A stretch of 49,498 nt of DNA, taken from Pseudomonas sp. (lineage in GTDB: Bacteria > Pseudomonadota > Gammaproteobacteria > Pseudomonadales > Pseudomonadaceae). The DNA is taken from NCBI RefSeq assembly GCF_030150285.1, contig NZ_JASLGE010000006.1, positions 1 through 49,498 on the forward strand, read 5' to 3'. Numbering within the stretch: the stretch's first letter is position 1; each line of letters begins with the position of its first letter. Below are positions 40,251 through 48,903 of the stretch, one piece after another. Made by a program: the position numbers and the translations under genes. Under the pieces are notes generated by a model. That model was not told where the DNA came from and made no database searches. It saw nothing but the letters and a program-made list of their open reading frames with translations.

Positions 40251-40555
40251 GGCTCGAACTCCTGTTTCAGTGTGTCGTTAAGCGGGTCGATCAGGTGATT
40301 GGCGCGGTAGACGTAAAAACCGGTCAGGCCAATCACCAGGAGCATGATCAGCACACCGACCAGCATGCCGACACTGGTGACGCCACCACTCAATGACCGC
40401 CCCAGCGCGGCTGGCGCGTAAGCTACCAGCAGCACGAAACCGTAATAGACCAGCAGCACAACGGCGGTCAGCGACCAGTACAGTCGCTGCTTGCGCCGAA
40501 CCAGCAACACAAAATCGGGATGAGCGAGGATGGGTTCGAGCGATTGGTCAGTCAT
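40247..40555 (-). CDS. DUF485 membrane partner of the symporter
   Basis: 102 residues. DUF485 (YjcH-like) proteins are always coupled to ActP-type symporters. ILAHPDFVLLVRRKQRLYWS is the diagnostic front, followed by two helices (LTAVVLLVYYGFVLLVAYAP; VGMLVGVLIMLLVIGLTGFY). ATG at 40555 is used; the open frame upstream to 40666 lies over the PaaE end and is not coding. The stop overlaps the symporter start. Confidence 0.85.
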   Translation of the reverse strand: MTDQSLEPILAHPDFVLLVRRKQRLYWSLTAVVLLVYYGFVLLVAYAPAALGRSLSGGVTSVGMLVGVLIMLLVIGLTGFYVYRANHLIDPLNDTLKQEFEP

Positions 40556-40611
40556 GGCGGTTTCTCTTCTTGTTGTTTTTATGGGGTGTTGCAATGATCG
40601 GTAGCGATACG

Positions 40612-41688
40612 TCAATGCTGGTCGAAGTCCAGGGTCACGTGTGGACTTCGGGGGTAGCTCTGGCACGACAATACAAAGCCCGCCGCGACCTCATCGGCTT
40701 CCAGGGCCTGGTTGTTGAGCATCTCGACGTCGCCTTCGATGACCTTGCACTTGCAGGTTGAACACACGCCAGCCTTGCAGGCGTAGGGCAGGTCCGCGCC
40801 ATGGGCGTTGCCGGCCTCCAGCAGGCTTTGGCTGTTGCTACTCAACTCGAAGCTCAATGCCCGGCCATCACGGATGACGGTGATATGACAAGTGAGTGAG
40901 GTCTCTACCGCCGCAGGTGTTGTCGCTGAAGAACGGTGGTTGGTGTTTTCGAGGCGGAACAGTTCGCAGTGGATACGCTGCGTCGGCATTCCGTGTTCGA
41001 TCAAACGCTCACGCATTTGAGTGACCATGGATTGCGGGCCGCAGAGGTAGGCAGCTTCAAGGCGATTGACTTCGATCCAGCGGGTTAAAAACTGCTCGCT
41101 TTTCAGTGCATCGATTCGACCGTTAAAGAGGTCGATATCTTGTGGCTCACGGCTGAAGATCCAGATCAGGTTTAAACGCTGCATAAAGCGGTTTTTCAGA
41201 TCCTCCAGATCTTCACGAAAAAGCATGCTGGCACGGTTGCGGTTGCCGTAAAGCAACGTGAACTGGCTCAGGGGCTCGGTTTCCAGGGTGCTTTTGATTA
41301 TCGAAAAAATTGGCGTAATCCCGCTGCCTGCGGCTACTGCCAAATAACGATGCTGGTGTTTCGAGTCGGGCTGGAGCCTGAACACGCCGCTGGGAGGCAT
41401 GACGCTCAGTGTTTGGCCTGGGTAAAAATGTGCGTTGGCAAAATTTGAAAAGCGTCCTCCTGGAACGCGCTTGATGGCGATGCGCAGTTCGTCGTCATTG
41501 ATGCCTGAGCAAATGGAGTAAGAGCGGCGGATTTCTTCACCGTCGACCTGAGTACAGATCACCACATGCTGTCCGGGGCAGAAACGAAATAACGGACGCA
41601 GATGAGGTGGGATTTCCAGCGCAAACGACACCGCTTCGGGGGTTTCCGTACGTAGATTTTTGACCTTCAACTGATGGAATCTGTTCAT
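40612..41688 (-). CDS. paaE: Phenylacetyl-CoA epoxidase reductase subunit PaaE
   Basis: 358 residues. Passes electrons from NADPH to the PaaAC oxygenase. FAD/NADP domain: HVVICTQVDGEEIRRSYSIC, KRVPGGRFSNFANAHFYPGQ and RYLAVAAGSGITPIFSIIKS. C-terminal plant-type 2Fe-2S domain with Cys at 304, 309, 312 and 342 (PYACKAGVCSTC, then FVLSCQSYP). Size and domain order match the family. It follows paaD after a short gap. Confidence 0.93.
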   Translation of the reverse strand: MNRFHQLKVKNLRTETPEAVSFALEIPPHLRPLFRFCPGQHVVICTQVDGEEIRRSYSICSGINDDELRIAIKRVPGGRFSNFANAHFYPGQTLSVMPPSGVFRLQPDSKHQHRYLAVAAGSGITPIFSIIKSTLETEPLSQFTLLYGNRNRASMLFREDLEDLKNRFMQRLNLIWIFSREPQDIDLFNGRIDALKSEQFLTRWIEVNRLEAAYLCGPQSMVTQMRERLIEHGMPTQRIHCELFRLENTNHRSSATTPAAVETSLTCHITVIRDGRALSFELSSNSQSLLEAGNAHGADLPYACKAGVCSTCKCKVIEGDVEMLNNQALEADEVAAGFVLSCQSYPRSPHVTLDFDQH

Positions 41689-41721
41689 GGTATGGGCTTG
41701 CGCGGTCAGTGGATGGCTGGT

Positions 41722-42225
41722 TTAGAGGCACTTGAAGCAGTCAAAGGGTTCGCCACAGCTTCGACAGCGGTGCAAGGCCTTGCAGGCGGTGGAACCAAAC
41801 CGGCTTAGTAGCTCGGTGTGGGGGCTGGCGCAGCGCGGGCAATCAATGACCGTCGTAACAGGCGGTGCTGCGATGCCTGATTGCAGCAGCCGTGCTCGGC
41901 CTTGTTCGGTAATCCAGTCAGTTGTCCATGCCGGGCTGAGTTGCTGTTCGATCAGTGGTGAACTGAAACCTGCTTGCTCAAGTGCTGAGCGAATGTCGTG
42001 CTCAATCATTTTGCTTGCCGGGCAGCCGGAGTAGGTGGGTGTGATCTGCACCCACAAATGTCCGCGCTGCCAGCCAACGGTACGAATAATCCCTAGATCA
42101 ATCACGCTGACTACAGGTATTTCCGGGTCCATGACCTGGGCAAGTACTGCCCACGCCATGTCCAGATCTCGATCTTGGCAGGCGCGGGCGCCCAGATCGC
42201 TGGTAATCAGCTCACCAGGATGCAT
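41722..42225 (-). CDS. paaD: Phenylacetate degradation protein PaaD
   Basis: 167 residues. Needed for a functional epoxidase, probably in Fe-S or diiron centre maturation. An N-terminal MIP18-like (DUF59) domain has DPEIPVVSVIDLGIIRTVGW and ITPTYSGCPASKMIEHDIRS. The C-terminus is a zinc ribbon with CPRC, CRSC and CFKC pairs. ATG at 42225 overlaps the paaC 3' end by 14 bases; the longer frame upstream is a shadow of paaC. Confidence 0.92.
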   Translation of the reverse strand: MHPGELITSDLGARACQDRDLDMAWAVLAQVMDPEIPVVSVIDLGIIRTVGWQRGHLWVQITPTYSGCPASKMIEHDIRSALEQAGFSSPLIEQQLSPAWTTDWITEQGRARLLQSGIAAPPVTTVIDCPRCASPHTELLSRFGSTACKALHRCRSCGEPFDCFKCL

Positions 42226-42982
42226 CGGGGTAAGCTCGCGGCAGCGACTGCATCTCAGCCAGTAAAAGCCCCAGGTGCTCGGTATGCAGGCCGAGTCGAG
42301 CACTCAGGTAGCCAGGGTGTGGGGGAGGCAGGACGGGCAGGGTGGCCCGATCAAAAGTACTGACTACCTCACGCTCCCACGCAACCCTGATTGTGGCCGG
42401 GTCAGGCCCAACACCTTCAGCCCAAAGCATCTGTTCGCTTTTGTCGGGAGTCACCAGCTCAGCAGTGAAACGCCAGAGCCGGTTATTGGCCCCCACCATG
42501 CGCTGATGACTTTCAGACGTGCCATTGCCCAAGCGTTCAACCCAGTTACTGGAGCGCTGCAGGTGATAGGTGACTTCTTTCACGGCCTTGGCGGCGATTG
42601 CACCCATTCTCCGGTCACTGGAGCAGCACAACGCTTGGAGTACCGGCAGGTGCCAGGCATCGTAGAAAAACTGCTTGAGCATGGTCAGTGCATAGTCCCC
42701 GTTGGGTTGTTCGACCAGCAGCAGGTTGCGATAAGCTCGCTCGTCGCGATGAAAGGCCAGACGATCTGCTGTGCAGTCGTGACCTTGTATCTCCGCGGCA
42801 TACTCCAGCCAGTGACGTGCTTGACCCACAAGGTCCAGGCCCACATTCATCAAGGCCAGTTCCTCTTCAAGAAAGGGCGCCCGACCGCACCATTGGCACA
42901 GGCGTTGGCCTTGAATCAACGCACTGTCACCCAGGCGCAGCAGATACTCGAACACGTCTTGTGTGGATTGCGAATGCATCAT
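42212..42982 (-). CDS. paaC: Phenylacetyl-CoA epoxidase structural subunit PaaC
   Basis: 256 residues. Ferritin-like partner of PaaA that stabilises the complex. QDVFEYLLRLGDSALIQGQR, LALMNVGLDLVGQARHWLEY and VKEVTYHLQRSSNWVERLGN are typical. ATG at 42982 (MMHSQS) has GAGG nine bases upstream; a GTG at 42997 overlaps the paaB stop and is an alternative. Confidence 0.92.
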   Translation of the reverse strand: MMHSQSTQDVFEYLLRLGDSALIQGQRLCQWCGRAPFLEEELALMNVGLDLVGQARHWLEYAAEIQGHDCTADRLAFHRDERAYRNLLLVEQPNGDYALTMLKQFFYDAWHLPVLQALCCSSDRRMGAIAAKAVKEVTYHLQRSSNWVERLGNGTSESHQRMVGANNRLWRFTAELVTPDKSEQMLWAEGVGPDPATIRVAWEREVVSTFDRATLPVLPPPHPGYLSARLGLHTEHLGLLLAEMQSLPRAYPDASW

Positions 42983-42993
42983 CACGTTCACCC

Positions 42994-43275
42994 TCACATA
43001 TGCCCGACCCCATCAGGCAACTTATAGAAACTGGCATGCCGAAATGTCTTGTGTTCAGCAGGCTCAAACCACGACTCCTTGTGTTCAGGGTTTGAAGCGC
43101 TGATGGCCGAAGCTTCCACCACCCACAGGCTGATCCCTTCATTGCGCCGGGTATAAAGCTCGCGCGCGTGTTCGAGTGCCATCGCCGCATTAGCGGCCTG
43201 CACACTGCCGACATGCTTGTGGCTCAAGCCATGCTTGCTGCGGACAAATACCTCAAACAACGTCAAGGGCAACAT
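42994..43275 (-). CDS. paaB: Phenylacetyl-CoA epoxidase subunit PaaB
   Basis: 93 residues. Small bridging subunit of the epoxidase. The sequence begins MLPLTLFEVFVRSKHGLSHK and HVGSVQAANAAMALEHAREL, the conserved PaaB front, and holds ISLWVVEASAISASNPEHKE. The ATG at 43275 is one base past the paaA stop, with GGAG eight bases before it. Confidence 0.93.
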   Translation of the reverse strand: MLPLTLFEVFVRSKHGLSHKHVGSVQAANAAMALEHARELYTRRNEGISLWVVEASAISASNPEHKESWFEPAEHKTFRHASFYKLPDGVGHM

Positions 43276-43276
43276 A

Positions 43277-44263
43277 TCAGCGGCTCCGTTCAAGCATCTT
43301 TTGCGCATGGGCAATTGCTGCTTCGCGTACCCAACGACCTTCTTCGTGAGCCTGACGGCGGGTGGCTAGCCGCTCCTCATTGCAAGGGCCGTTACCGGCC
43401 AGCACAGAGTGGAATTCGTCCCACTGAATCTCACCAAAATCGTAATGGCCGCGTTCTTCATTCCACCGCAATGCAGGGTCTGGCACCGAGCAACCGAGGA
43501 GTTCAAGTTGCGGGACCGTCTGATCGACAAAACGCTGGCGCAGCTCATCGTTGCTTTGGCGCTTGATCTTCCAGGCCATCGACTGGGCGCTGTTGGGGGA
43601 GTGCTCGTCGCTGGGGCCAAACATCATCAGCGATGGCCACCACAGTCGATTGATTGCATCTTGAACCATGTCCTTTTGCGCCTGGCTGCCGTGGCTCATC
43701 ATCGTCATGAGCAGTTCATAGCCCTGGCGCTGATGAAAGCTTTCTTCCTGGCAAATCTTCACCATTGCCCTGGCATATGGCCCGTAAGACGTGCGCTGTA
43801 GCACCACTTGGTTGACGATCGCTGCACCATCCACCAACCAGCCAATGGCGCCGATATCGGCCCAGCTCAGGGTGGGGTAATTGAAAATGCTCGAGTATTT
43901 GGCTTTGCCACTGAGCAATTTGGCGACTTGCTCATCTCGACAGGCGCCCAGGGTTTCCAGGGCGCTATAGAGGTACAGCCCATGTCCGGCTTCATCCTGA
44001 ATTTTGGCCATCAACTGCAACTTTCGCTGGAGCGATGGTGCCCGGGTCAGCCAGTTACCTTCGGGCAGCATGCCTACGATTTCAGAGTGGGCATGCTGAG
44101 AAATCTGTCGGATTAATGTTTGACGATACGCATCCGGCATCCAGCTGTCTGACTCGATTTTGATTTCAGCATCCAGCTTGCTTTGAAAGACGCGCTCTTC
44201 GGGTGTCATCTCGCCGAGGGTCTTGAGGTGTTGGATACCGGTATCCACTTGCTGCGCGTACAT
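43277..44263 (-). CDS. paaA: Phenylacetyl-CoA epoxidase catalytic subunit PaaA
   Basis: 328 residues. Diiron oxygenase that epoxidises the ring of phenylacetyl-CoA. Ferritin-like four-helix bundle with iron ligands in KIQDEAGHGLYLYSALETLG and KICQEESFHQRQGYELLMTM (both ExxH). YGPYARAMVKICQEE and the N-terminal FQSKLDAEIKIESDSWMPDA are typical. GGAG lies seven bases before the ATG. It heads the paaABCDE run, with a good promoter in the upstream gap. Confidence 0.95.
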   Translation of the reverse strand: MYAQQVDTGIQHLKTLGEMTPEERVFQSKLDAEIKIESDSWMPDAYRQTLIRQISQHAHSEIVGMLPEGNWLTRAPSLQRKLQLMAKIQDEAGHGLYLYSALETLGACRDEQVAKLLSGKAKYSSIFNYPTLSWADIGAIGWLVDGAAIVNQVVLQRTSYGPYARAMVKICQEESFHQRQGYELLMTMMSHGSQAQKDMVQDAINRLWWPSLMMFGPSDEHSPNSAQSMAWKIKRQSNDELRQRFVDQTVPQLELLGCSVPDPALRWNEERGHYDFGEIQWDEFHSVLAGNGPCNEERLATRRQAHEEGRWVREAAIAHAQKMLERSR

Positions 44264-44638
44264 GCCAACGCTCCGATGAGGCTTTGGAGAACGTTATAAG
44301 TGACACGTTAAATCTTAACAATCATGATGTTTGCGTATCGTTTTAGATGGTCGGTATTTAGCTATTTGAATTTATTGAGTTATTGGTTGGTGTGAGCGTT
44401 TTTCAGGACACAAAAAGTAATATTTATTCGTGATAATTTGCGCATATATGCGCGGCGAGGATGGTTTGATCGATACTGCTGCCTTGGTCGCGGGAGTCGT
44501 CGAACGCGCTACAGACGCTGTTTTTACCTATGAATTCACACATCGGAATGTGACTGGTCTTTTTCGTTTTGAAAATGCAATCGACTCGCTCTATCCTGCA
44601 TGCTCCCGGCTTACAGCCCACCTTGGACAAGGATGCTC
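44264..44638. other. AT-rich divergent control region of paaA
   Basis: 375 bases between paaA (minus) and the 44639 gene (plus). The paaA promoter is near its left end. A perfect 14-base palindrome, GCGCATATATGCGC, lies at 44440-44453, a possible regulator site. Short open frames exist on both strands (44424-44630 minus, 44430-44642 plus), but neither has an SD or recognisable features. Confidence 0.5.
44290..44321 (-). promoter_or_regulatory. paaA promoter with overlapping inverted repeat
   Basis: Minus strand: -35 TTGTTA (44316-44321), 17-base spacer, -10 TATAAC (44293-44298), about 30 bases before the paaA ATG. An inverted repeat, AACGT and ACGTT separated by ten bases (44290-44309), spans the -10 box and is a plausible repressor site. 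No paaX- or paaR-type regulator gene lies in the window. Confidence 0.6.
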
Positions 44639-45259
44639 ATGACTACAGCATTTCAACCTGTTTCCCACCAGCTCAGGCAAGATGAAGCCGAAGATTTCAA
44701 GCCTTTTAACGTCATCATCACCGCGCGTAACTGTACAACCGCTGGTGCGAATCTTGTTATCGGCGGCCAGACGTTCCCCGATCGAGAGGAGAGTCTAACC
44801 GTTGGAAAATCAGTTCTGGTCAACACTGGTGCCGATGGTTTTGTGCAGTTAAGACTGATGAAAAGTAGTTACAGCAGTTCGACGGTTCGGCTTGATAAAG
44901 TGCCGATTCAGCCGCAATTGTTCGGTGCATTTGAGCCTCATGACACACAGTCCTCCTTTACACCGCAAGACAGAGAAACCATCCGGCATGGTCTGGACCT
45001 TGTACTTGAAGAAGTGCGTAAAAGTGCCCTGTTCAGCAAAGAGCAGTTCACGTTACTCAAGGAGCAGCTGGATGAAGCAGCTGAGGCGACCAAGCGCCTG
45101 ACTCGCAAGGATTGGGTCCTATGGTTTATGGGCTCGGTAGCTTCATTGGCCATTACTGCGGGCTACCCCACAGACGCGGTGAAAGCTTTAATGACCGCAG
45201 TAGATCACTACGTTGGCCAAGGCGCTTTGTTTGCTATCCGGCTGCTAAACAAGTCCTGA
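44639..45259 (+). CDS. Unrecognised protein with one membrane segment
   Basis: 206 residues, not recognised. N-terminal beta-rich domain (about residues 22-85: FNVIITARNCTTAGANLVIG, then TVGKSVLVNTGADGFVQLRL), a helical coiled-coil stretch (HGLDLVLEEVRKSALFSKEQ and LLKEQLDEAAEATKRLT), then one hydrophobic segment (WVLWFMGSVASLAITAGYPT) and a short tail. ATG at 44639 has AAGG six bases upstream. It diverges from paaA and converges on the phenylalanine monooxygenase gene. GC is lower than in its neighbours. Nothing links it to aromatic metabolism except position. Confidence 0.6.
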   Translation: MTTAFQPVSHQLRQDEAEDFKPFNVIITARNCTTAGANLVIGGQTFPDREESLTVGKSVLVNTGADGFVQLRLMKSSYSSSTVRLDKVPIQPQLFGAFEPHDTQSSFTPQDRETIRHGLDLVLEEVRKSALFSKEQFTLLKEQLDEAAEATKRLTRKDWVLWFMGSVASLAITAGYPTDAVKALMTAVDHYVGQGALFAIRLLNKS

Positions 45260-45364
45260 ATCACACGGCCAGGCGGATCCCAGGCTTTGACCCTATAGCT
45301 CAGGGCTTAGTAACACGGTGAGCTTTCAGACACGCCCGCATGGATGGGCTTTACATCGATGCGG

Positions 45365-47506
45365 TCAGTGTGTGTCCAGGTTGTCCAGGGTGGTAAATAG
45401 TTTTTGTGCCTGCTTGTTTAGTGCTCTAACATCACCGCCATTCGCGGCAACAAGCAAGCCACTGACAGCGTTGATTGCACTCATAAAGGCGCCTTCCAGC
45501 CAGCCGCCCAGGTGGCTGTAACTGTCGCAAGCAAGAAAGAAGCGATTGTTTAGCGCCGGCGAACGAGCGTGTGTATGAAACCGGAAGCACAAGTTGCTGT
45601 GGTAGTGATCCCCCGGATTGTCCAGTTTGAAAGCACCTGCGGAGCGGGCGGTGCTCCAGTCGAAGACGAATCGGCTGTCGGTTTGCACTTTGTTCAGAAT
45701 GTCGCCGAGCCACCAGCGTCGGTAGCTGTTTGTCTCGGGATCATAGATGTCGCGGGTGGCGCGGTTGATCATGCTACTGAACATTTGGTCTGGACTGAAT
45801 TCGCCCGGATGGTCTTGGCTATTTTGCGGGTAGTGGCCGAAATCCCGTTGCAGGCGGGTCGAATCGTCGTTCCAGGTGTAGCTGGCGAGAAAGCTCGAAT
45901 AGGCCTGCCCCGCAATTGGGCTGGGAACAATATAGCTGGCGGCCAGTCCGGAGTCGGATATAACGGCTTGCACCGGTTGCCCTTGTACGGTGGGCACATT
46001 GGCCGACTGGGCATCTTCGTTTCGAATCAGGCCGAACACTTTTGAAGCGCGGACCATGGGTAACAGATTGATTGCACTGATGATTCGGGCAGTTGGGGCG
46101 TCGTTTTCCACGCTCAACTGCAAAGCGTTGTACACCTCTTTACGCCGCTCGGTTGGCAAGCCTAAACCGGCATCACCTAGGCGAGTCTCATCTCGACCGT
46201 TGGGGCTGTAGCCCGCGCGGGTGATGATGGGAACTAACTGGGTTTGTGGCAGCGCCAGGATGATGTAATCAAACTCTGACTGTTCCAGTACCGGTGTTTT
46301 GGCCGTGTTGAGGTAGTAGCTCAGGGCTGCCTGGCGCTTTGTGCTGGTGGGCGCGTGGTGATGATAAGCGTCCGAGACCCTGGCACTGATAAATTCAACT
46401 GCAAAGCTTGCGCCTCCCAGTTCCAGGGCATGCCTGTATAGCCGCTCAATAAAGTCAGAGTTTTCTTCACTGGGCAGTGAATACTCGTTGCTAAAGTTCC
46501 ACAGGATCAGGCGCATCATTTCAACCAGGGAGATGCCGAACAAGGGCTTGAAACCTCCAGTCCCGAAGCCAAATCGCCCAAACAGTTCTACGCAATGGTT
46601 GATCGTTTCTTGAGGGTCTAAGCCGGGGATGTAGGGCAGTTCCCCTTGGGCTGATGCGTGTTCAATGATTTGACGGCCTGCGCTTGCCAGCGTGGTGCCG
46701 TCGTACTGAGCAACAAAAGCCAGCCAATCCTGCTCAATCTGGGTCAGTACGGTTTCATTGCTGGATGGGCTGGCCAATAGCGCCGAAACAGCAAAGGGAT
46801 CGCGATCACCGATTTTGAATCGCGCGGCATGGGTAGGTTTGCCAGTGTCGAGGTCAATACCCGGCAGGTAGCGCAGAATCAGGCGCAACAGTTGGCGGGT
46901 AGTGCACTCTGGATTGTCCCAGTGGGTATGGTTGTAGCGTTCGGTGTCCGCCCCGAAAACAAACTCAGTGGCCACTTTGCCCGGGTTGGGGAACACTGAC
47001 AGTCGGGTTGCTGGCTCGTAAACCTGGGAGGCGTAGTGCCAAATCAGCCCGGCTGTTTCCGGGAAACGCATAGCGCCGACTTCATAAATCGTGCGGTCGT
47101 TTTGAACACCGGTTGCCGCATCGGTTGCTACACGCGCTGCCCACACGCGTCCAGCTTTACGGGTATGGATAGGACTTACATCCTGCTTGGTGGGCTGTGG
47201 TGCCAGAAAGTGCAGAGGATCCATATCGAACAGACTGACTTGAATACGATGCGGTGCGCTCAGTTGCTGTGCCAGACGGGCGAGTTCGAACAGCGCCACT
47301 GTCCCTGCCGAACCTGCTCCTATAATCCCAATGCGATAATTACGCTGGGGAAGTACTCCAAGCTTGTCCTGTACGACCAGGGGGTAGGCAATGTGCGCCG
47401 AGTCAGGGTGTCGGTAATGGCGCGCGTGTTGCGCCAGTTCGGCAATTGATGCCTGGTGCTGGGGGTCTTTTGAGTGGTGCCAATTCCATATCGCGCGAAT
47501 GCTCAT
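45365..47506 (-). CDS. Phenylalanine 2-monooxygenase-like flavin amine oxidase
   Basis: 713 residues. Close in motif order to L-phenylalanine oxidase (deaminating and decarboxylating) of Pseudomonas sp. P-501, which turns phenylalanine into phenylacetamide. FAD site IGIIGAGSAG near residue 63. TIYEVGAMRFPETAGLIWHY carries the substrate-carboxylate Arg. GRFGFGTGGFKPLFGISLVE, SDSGLAASYIVPSPI and YSHLGGWLEGAFMSAINAV follow. Tryptophan 2-monooxygenase (IaaM) is the alternative, but overall length and the GTGGFKPL block favour the phenylalanine enzyme. The ATG at 47506 is used; the TTG at 47524 has no SD. Next to paaK, it could feed the paa pathway; an amidase is not seen. Confidence 0.8.
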   Translation of the reverse strand: MSIRAIWNWHHSKDPQHQASIAELAQHARHYRHPDSAHIAYPLVVQDKLGVLPQRNYRIGIIGAGSAGTVALFELARLAQQLSAPHRIQVSLFDMDPLHFLAPQPTKQDVSPIHTRKAGRVWAARVATDAATGVQNDRTIYEVGAMRFPETAGLIWHYASQVYEPATRLSVFPNPGKVATEFVFGADTERYNHTHWDNPECTTRQLLRLILRYLPGIDLDTGKPTHAARFKIGDRDPFAVSALLASPSSNETVLTQIEQDWLAFVAQYDGTTLASAGRQIIEHASAQGELPYIPGLDPQETINHCVELFGRFGFGTGGFKPLFGISLVEMMRLILWNFSNEYSLPSEENSDFIERLYRHALELGGASFAVEFISARVSDAYHHHAPTSTKRQAALSYYLNTAKTPVLEQSEFDYIILALPQTQLVPIITRAGYSPNGRDETRLGDAGLGLPTERRKEVYNALQLSVENDAPTARIISAINLLPMVRASKVFGLIRNEDAQSANVPTVQGQPVQAVISDSGLAASYIVPSPIAGQAYSSFLASYTWNDDSTRLQRDFGHYPQNSQDHPGEFSPDQMFSSMINRATRDIYDPETNSYRRWWLGDILNKVQTDSRFVFDWSTARSAGAFKLDNPGDHYHSNLCFRFHTHARSPALNNRFFLACDSYSHLGGWLEGAFMSAINAVSGLLVAANGGDVRALNKQAQKLFTTLDNLDTH

Positions 47507-47543
47507 CTGCTCTCTCTTCCGCAATGTCCTGTATCAGGACTCG

Positions 47544-48816
47544 TTACTTGCTGGTATTGGGTGCGCCAGGCCGACGATCAATGACTCGGCAGGCTTTACC
47601 TTCTGAACGTTTAATTGAGTACGTGGGCTGTAAAACGATATGTGCCGAGATGCCGACGTGCGCTTTGATGCGTTGCGCCAGTGCCTCACAGAGGACGTTG
47701 TGATCCTCGGTCTGCGAATATTGATATCCGCTTCTGAGTTCTACATGCACCTGCATTTGGTCCATGTTGCCCTCGCGGGACAGATGGATCTCATAGGCTT
47801 CAGCGAACTGATTGATCTTCAGAATTTGTTCTTCGATCTGGGTTGGGAACACATTCACGCCGCGTACGATTAGCATGTCATCGCTACGCCCGGTGATTCT
47901 TTCCAGGCGGCGCATTGCATTGCTGGTGCCAGGTAGCAGGCGGGTCATGTCACGGGTGCGATAACGGATCATTGGCAGCGCTTCTTTGCTCAGTGACGTC
48001 AGAACCAGTTCGCCGAGTTCTCCGTCGGGCAAAACGGCAGTAGTCTGCGGATCAATGATTTCCGGGTAAAAGTGATCTTCCCAAAGCGAGGCGCCGTTTT
48101 TGTCTTGTACGCACTCCATGGCAACGCCGGGTCCCATGATTTCCGACAACCCATAGATATCCAGCGCGGTAATGCCCAGTCGAGTCTCAAGTGCCGAGCG
48201 CATTTCATCGGTCCAGGGTTCGGCACCGAAAATACCCAGCCGCAGTGCGAGCTGATCGCGTGGTATGCCCTGACGCTCTATCTCGTCTGCAATGTTGAGC
48301 ATGTAGGAGGGTGTGACCATGATGATCTCGGGTTGAAGGTCCTGAATCAGTTGTACTTGCCTGGCTGTCTGGCCTCCGGATACCGGAATAACGGTACAGC
48401 CCAACCGCTCAGCACCGTAATGCGCGCCCAACCCCCCAGTAAATAGGCCGTATCCGTAAGCTACGTGCACCTTTTCGCCAGGGCGGCCGCCGGCCACATA
48501 AATCGAGCGGGCAACCAGATCGGCCCAGGTATCTATATCTTTTTGGGTATAACCCACGACAGTGGGCTTGCCCGTGGTGCCACTGGATGCGTGCAGGCGA
48601 ACGATTTGTTGTTGAGGGACGGCAAACATGCCGAAGGGATAGTTATCGCGCAGGTCAGCTTTGCTGGTGAAGGGGAACTGACTCAAATCATCCAGCGATT
48701 TGAGTTTGTCGGGATGAATATCCCAGTCATTGAATCGTTGCCGGTAAAAAGGCACATGGCGATAGGCATGATCGAGGCTCCAGCGTAGACGTTCGAGTTG
48801 CTGTTGGCGCAACTCG
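47544..48816 (-). pseudogene. paaK: Phenylacetate-CoA ligase PaaK, 5' end removed by an IS
   Basis: 424 codons remain. AMP-forming ligase that activates phenylacetate with CoA, called paaF in some Pseudomonas studies. P-loop-like RLHASSGTTGKPTVVGYTQ, the YGLSEIMGPGVAMEC motif and YRTRDMTRLLPG are intact, as is the hinge RSDDMLIVRGVNVFPTQ. Homology begins at ELRQQQLERLRW; the usual first 15-20 residues are missing, replaced by the IS66-type end at 48817. The only near start is TTG at 48812 with no SD. The gene has thus lost its own start and promoter; catalytic regions are complete, so low activity from a fused or TTG start is possible. Confidence 0.85.
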
Positions 48817-48903
48817 GTAAGCGAACGGTGAACACACCTTCCGAACTCCCAAACTAAGGGCGATGTTGTCCGCCTATTTTTAAGCGGACGCGATAACCCT
48901 TAA

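Noticed and set aside
44424..44642. Short open frames on both strands in the paaA control region
   Set aside because: No SD, no recognisable domain, and they overlap each other and the palindrome; probably non-coding.
475..48816. A simple composite transposon bounded by the two IS66-type copies
   Set aside because: Only one end of each element is visible and the outer flanks needed to see a target duplication are missing; inner flanks differ, so the idea cannot be supported here.
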